From NCBI GenBank assembly GCA_025350265.1, contig JANXYD010000228.1:1-34213 (forward strand): DNA of 34,213 nt, written 5' to 3'. Under the pieces are notes generated by a model, which was not told the origin of the DNA, made no database searches, and was given only the letters and a program-made list of their open reading frames with translations. Below, one piece after another: positions 32,639-34,213 of this stretch. A program made the translations under genes and the position numbers. Position 1 is the stretch's first letter. The number at the start of each line of letters is the position of its first letter. Source of the stretch: Hyphomicrobiaceae bacterium (GTDB taxonomy: Bacteria > Pseudomonadota > Alphaproteobacteria > Rhizobiales > Hyphomicrobiaceae).

Positions 32639-33741
32639 CGGCACCCTCCGAAACTGAGTGGCCCGGGCTGGAGGCATGTTTGAATTTCGATTGGGCCATC
32701 GTTGGTGGATTGTTTGGCGGTGCGCTGGCCGGTGCGGCTGCCCGGTTTGGCAAATTGTGCACGATGAGTGCGATTGAAGATGCACTCGTCGGCCGGGATT
32801 ATCGCGGTGCCAAAGCCTGGGGCCTGGCCCTCGCGGGCGCCATCGCCGCCACGCAAATGCTGGCTGCGATTGGCTTAGTCGATCTCAGTCGCAATCCCTA
32901 CGCGTCACCGGAAGTCCACGTCTTTGGCGCGCTGTTCGGTGGCGCGGTCTTCGGCCTCGGCATGAGCTTGGCCGGAACCTGCAGTTTCGGCCTGCTGGTG
33001 CGCGCCGGAGGTGGTGATCTCCGAGCCATCATGGCTGCACTCGTCGTGGGCATTTTTGCATTCGCGTTGACGGCGGGAGCATTGGCACCGCTGCGGACTC
33101 CAATGTTGGCCATTGGTACGCTCGATCTCGGTTCCTACGGCGGTGCCTCCTTGCGCGGGCTGTTCGGGCACCGGTTCGGCGAGACAGCGTCACAGTTGAT
33201 GGTCGCCAGCCTTTGCTGCGCGCTTGTCGCGACAGCGTTAAGCGATCGACGGTTGCGGACACGGCCACGTTTGTTGGCTGGCGCGGGGTTGATCGGTCTT
33301 GCCATCGCGTTTGGTTGGCTGACGACATCGCGCGCGGTGGACGCACTCGTGCTCGACCGGCCCGAAAGCCTATCGTTCGTGGCGCCTGTCGGCCGTTTGT
33401 TGCTGCAATTCATGATCGAACCCCTGCGCAACGTCGGTTTCGGCGTGGCCGCGACATGTGGGGCGGTTGCGGCCTCGTTCTGCGTGGCATGGCTGAGAGG
33501 GGATCTGCGGTGGGAAGCGTTCGACGACGCCCACGAGATGCGCCGTCATTTGTTTGGTGCAGCGCTCATGGGCATAGGTGGCGTGCTGGCGCAGGGCTGC
33601 ACCATCGGTCAAGGCCTGAGTGCTGCCAGCACCCTCGCTATCACTGCCCCGCTGTTTGTGATCGGCGTCCTGTTCGGTGCCAAGCTAGGACTGCGCCACC
33701 TGATCGAGGGATATTCCCTATGGCAGTTTCGTCGGTCGTGA
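32635..33741 (+). CDS. soxT: YeeE/YedE family thiosulfate transporter, SoxT-like
   Basis: This 368-residue inner-membrane protein has about nine to ten hydrophobic spans and the two-fold repeated YeeE/YedE fold. Three conserved cysteines that pass thiosulfate in this family are visible: Cys42 in GKLCTMSAIEDAL, Cys116 in LAGTCSFGLL and Cys322 in AQGCTIGQGLSA. The GTG start overlaps the soxR stop by four bases. In other sox loci the gene next to soxR is called soxT. It may import thiosulfate or another sulfur compound to the cytoplasm, perhaps to signal to SoxR; this last point is inference. Confidence 0.85.
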   Translation: MTAPSETEWPGLEACLNFDWAIVGGLFGGALAGAAARFGKLCTMSAIEDALVGRDYRGAKAWGLALAGAIAATQMLAAIGLVDLSRNPYASPEVHVFGALFGGAVFGLGMSLAGTCSFGLLVRAGGGDLRAIMAALVVGIFAFALTAGALAPLRTPMLAIGTLDLGSYGGASLRGLFGHRFGETASQLMVASLCCALVATALSDRRLRTRPRLLAGAGLIGLAIAFGWLTTSRAVDALVLDRPESLSFVAPVGRLLLQFMIEPLRNVGFGVAATCGAVAASFCVAWLRGDLRWEAFDDAHEMRRHLFGAALMGIGGVLAQGCTIGQGLSAASTLAITAPLFVIGVLFGAKLGLRHLIEGYSLWQFRRS

Positions 33742-33780
33742 TCGCTCACAGACAGTGTCTTTAGTCGTTGTCATCCGGTT

Positions 33781-33810
33781 CATATTCTGATATCAAAATG
33801 TAAGAATATG
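33781..33810. promoter_or_regulatory. AT-rich inverted repeat behind soxT, candidate operator
   Basis: CATATTCT (33781-33788) and AGAATATG (33803-33810) are perfect eight-base complements, with TGATATCA palindromic in between. A second hairpin, CGCATC-TTT-GATGCG, follows at 33815-33829. They lie in the 218-bp gap 33742-33959 before the small membrane peptide and the second YeeE gene. Many ArsR-type persulfide sensors bind AT-rich ATTC...GAAT dyads, but the spacing here (16) is longer than the eight I recall for SqrR, so the owner is uncertain. Confidence 0.4.
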
Positions 33811-33959
33811 CGGACGCATCTTTGATGCGAATTGTAGCGATATTTGTCGGTCGTCTGATGCTGTGTTGGTCGCGACGGGTGGCATCAGCTGGCGTCCGAT
33901 ATGGGCTGTCTTCGGTGTCGGAACTTGCGGTGCGCCCAACGACAACAAAGGTTAGTCTG

Positions 33960-34097
33960 ATGCTGAAGCTGTTCCTTCTTCCGGGCGACTTACTCTGCAA
34001 CGCTTTCGGCCTCCGGGGCGAAAGCGATCATCGGCAAGTCCTGAGAAGCTTCTTCAACATGATGTTTTGGAGCGCCATCTGCATCGTTGAAGATTGA
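33960..34097 (+). CDS. 45-residue small protein between two YeeE/YedE genes
   Basis: The peptide starts MLKLFLLPGDLLCNAFGLRG, continues with ESDHRQVLRSFFNMMFWSAI and ends CIVED. It has two hydrophobic stretches around a charged loop, so it is probably membrane-associated. AAAGG lies about eight bases before the ATG. The frame is open further upstream, but only this part looks protein-like. I seem to recall similar short 'LPGDxxCNALGL' peptides in alphaproteobacteria, without a function. The second YeeE/YedE gene begins 49 bp downstream, suggesting cotranscription. Confidence 0.55.
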   Translation: MLKLFLLPGDLLCNAFGLRGESDHRQVLRSFFNMMFWSAICIVED

Positions 34098-34146
34098 TCT
34101 TTGACACCCGGTTGCTCTCCTGTCGCACTTGACCGAGGACGAACCC

Positions 34147-34213
34147 TTGATCACCGAATTTACTCCACTATTGTCACTAGCCGGAGGCGCATTGATCGGC
34201 GTGTCCGCAGTGA
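34147..34213 (+). CDS. YeeE/YedE family protein, N-terminal fragment cut by the window edge
   Basis: The 22 visible codons from a TTG at 34147 read MITEFTPLLSLAGGALIGVS and AV, which is the usual start of short YeeE/YedE proteins (first membrane helix). GAGGA lies about seven bases before the TTG. These proteins are sulfur-compound transporters; the short types come as pairs of half-size subunits. The placement behind soxT and the 45-residue peptide suggests a second sulfur transporter of the sox locus. Only the first helix can be seen. Confidence 0.7.
   Translation, partial: MITEFTPLLSLAGGALIGVSAV

Noticed and set aside
1-34213. CRISPR array, tRNA, rRNA, integrase or transposase
   Set aside because: No regularly spaced repeats, no cloverleaf-like sequences and no transposase or integrase motifs were recognised by eye; a tRNA could still be missed without a covariance search.

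Overview
The window is GC-rich, densely coded DNA from an alphaproteobacterium, most likely of the Hyphomicrobiales (Rhizobiales). The indications are the hrcA-grpE pair, a TauE/SafE plus TIGR02186 pair, a PodJ-like Sel1 membrane protein, DUF2628, REP-like 'GTCATCC' palindromes and an alphaproteobacterial-type sox cluster. No rRNA, tRNA, CRISPR array, transposase or phage gene was seen. The species cannot be named from the sequence alone.

Layout. (1) 1-6.0 kb is housekeeping DNA: the start of trmD behind a DUF1330 gene (minus strand), hrcA and grpE (plus), three small membrane or secreted proteins (minus), inorganic pyrophosphatase (plus) and a small secreted coiled-coil protein (minus). (2) 6.3-9.5 kb holds one large gene for a PodJ-like polarity or cell-envelope protein: cytoplasmic coiled coils, one membrane span, periplasmic Sel1 repeats. 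(3) 9.9-11.8 kb is a two-gene unit, TauE/SafE exporter plus TIGR02186 protein, followed by a 41-nt perfect hairpin facing the next, minus-strand genes. (4) 11.9-16.0 kb (minus) encodes a thiolase and two acyl-CoA dehydrogenase subunits in the order of pimB-pimC-pimD, so dicarboxylate or acyl-CoA beta-oxidation is likely. (5) 16.4-20.1 kb (minus) encodes a malic enzyme/PTA fusion, a secreted small protein and a dienelactone-hydrolase-like protein. (6) 20.2-25.6 kb is an accessory catabolic stretch: 2Fe-2S ferredoxin, alpha/beta hydrolase, Ldh-type dehydrogenase, an extradiol-dioxygenase-like VOC protein divergent from a GntR regulator, and an orphan Bug-type binding protein.

(7) 25.75-34.2 kb is a sulfur-oxidation (sox) locus, the most coherent system in the window. 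soxY-soxZ-soxB-soxC-soxD run leftward and soxA-soxX-soxR-soxT run rightward from a shared 206-bp promoter region. SoxAX couples thiosulfate to the Cys arm of SoxY in SoxYZ, SoxB hydrolyses off sulfate, and SoxCD oxidises the remaining sulfane sulfur, so the gene set predicts complete oxidation to sulfate. The ArsR-type repressor has a Cys50/Cys116 pair with the 66-residue spacing of persulfide-sensing SqrR/BigR. A large inverted repeat lies before its gene, and a related motif lies between soxY and soxA. A YeeE/YedE (SoxT-like) thiosulfate transporter, a 45-residue membrane peptide and the start of a second YeeE/YedE gene complete the right end. I did not find a wholly new system. The most interesting unexplained signals are the paired palindromes in the sox control regions, a 133-bp repeat present twice, and a few very small ORFs with ribosome binding sites.
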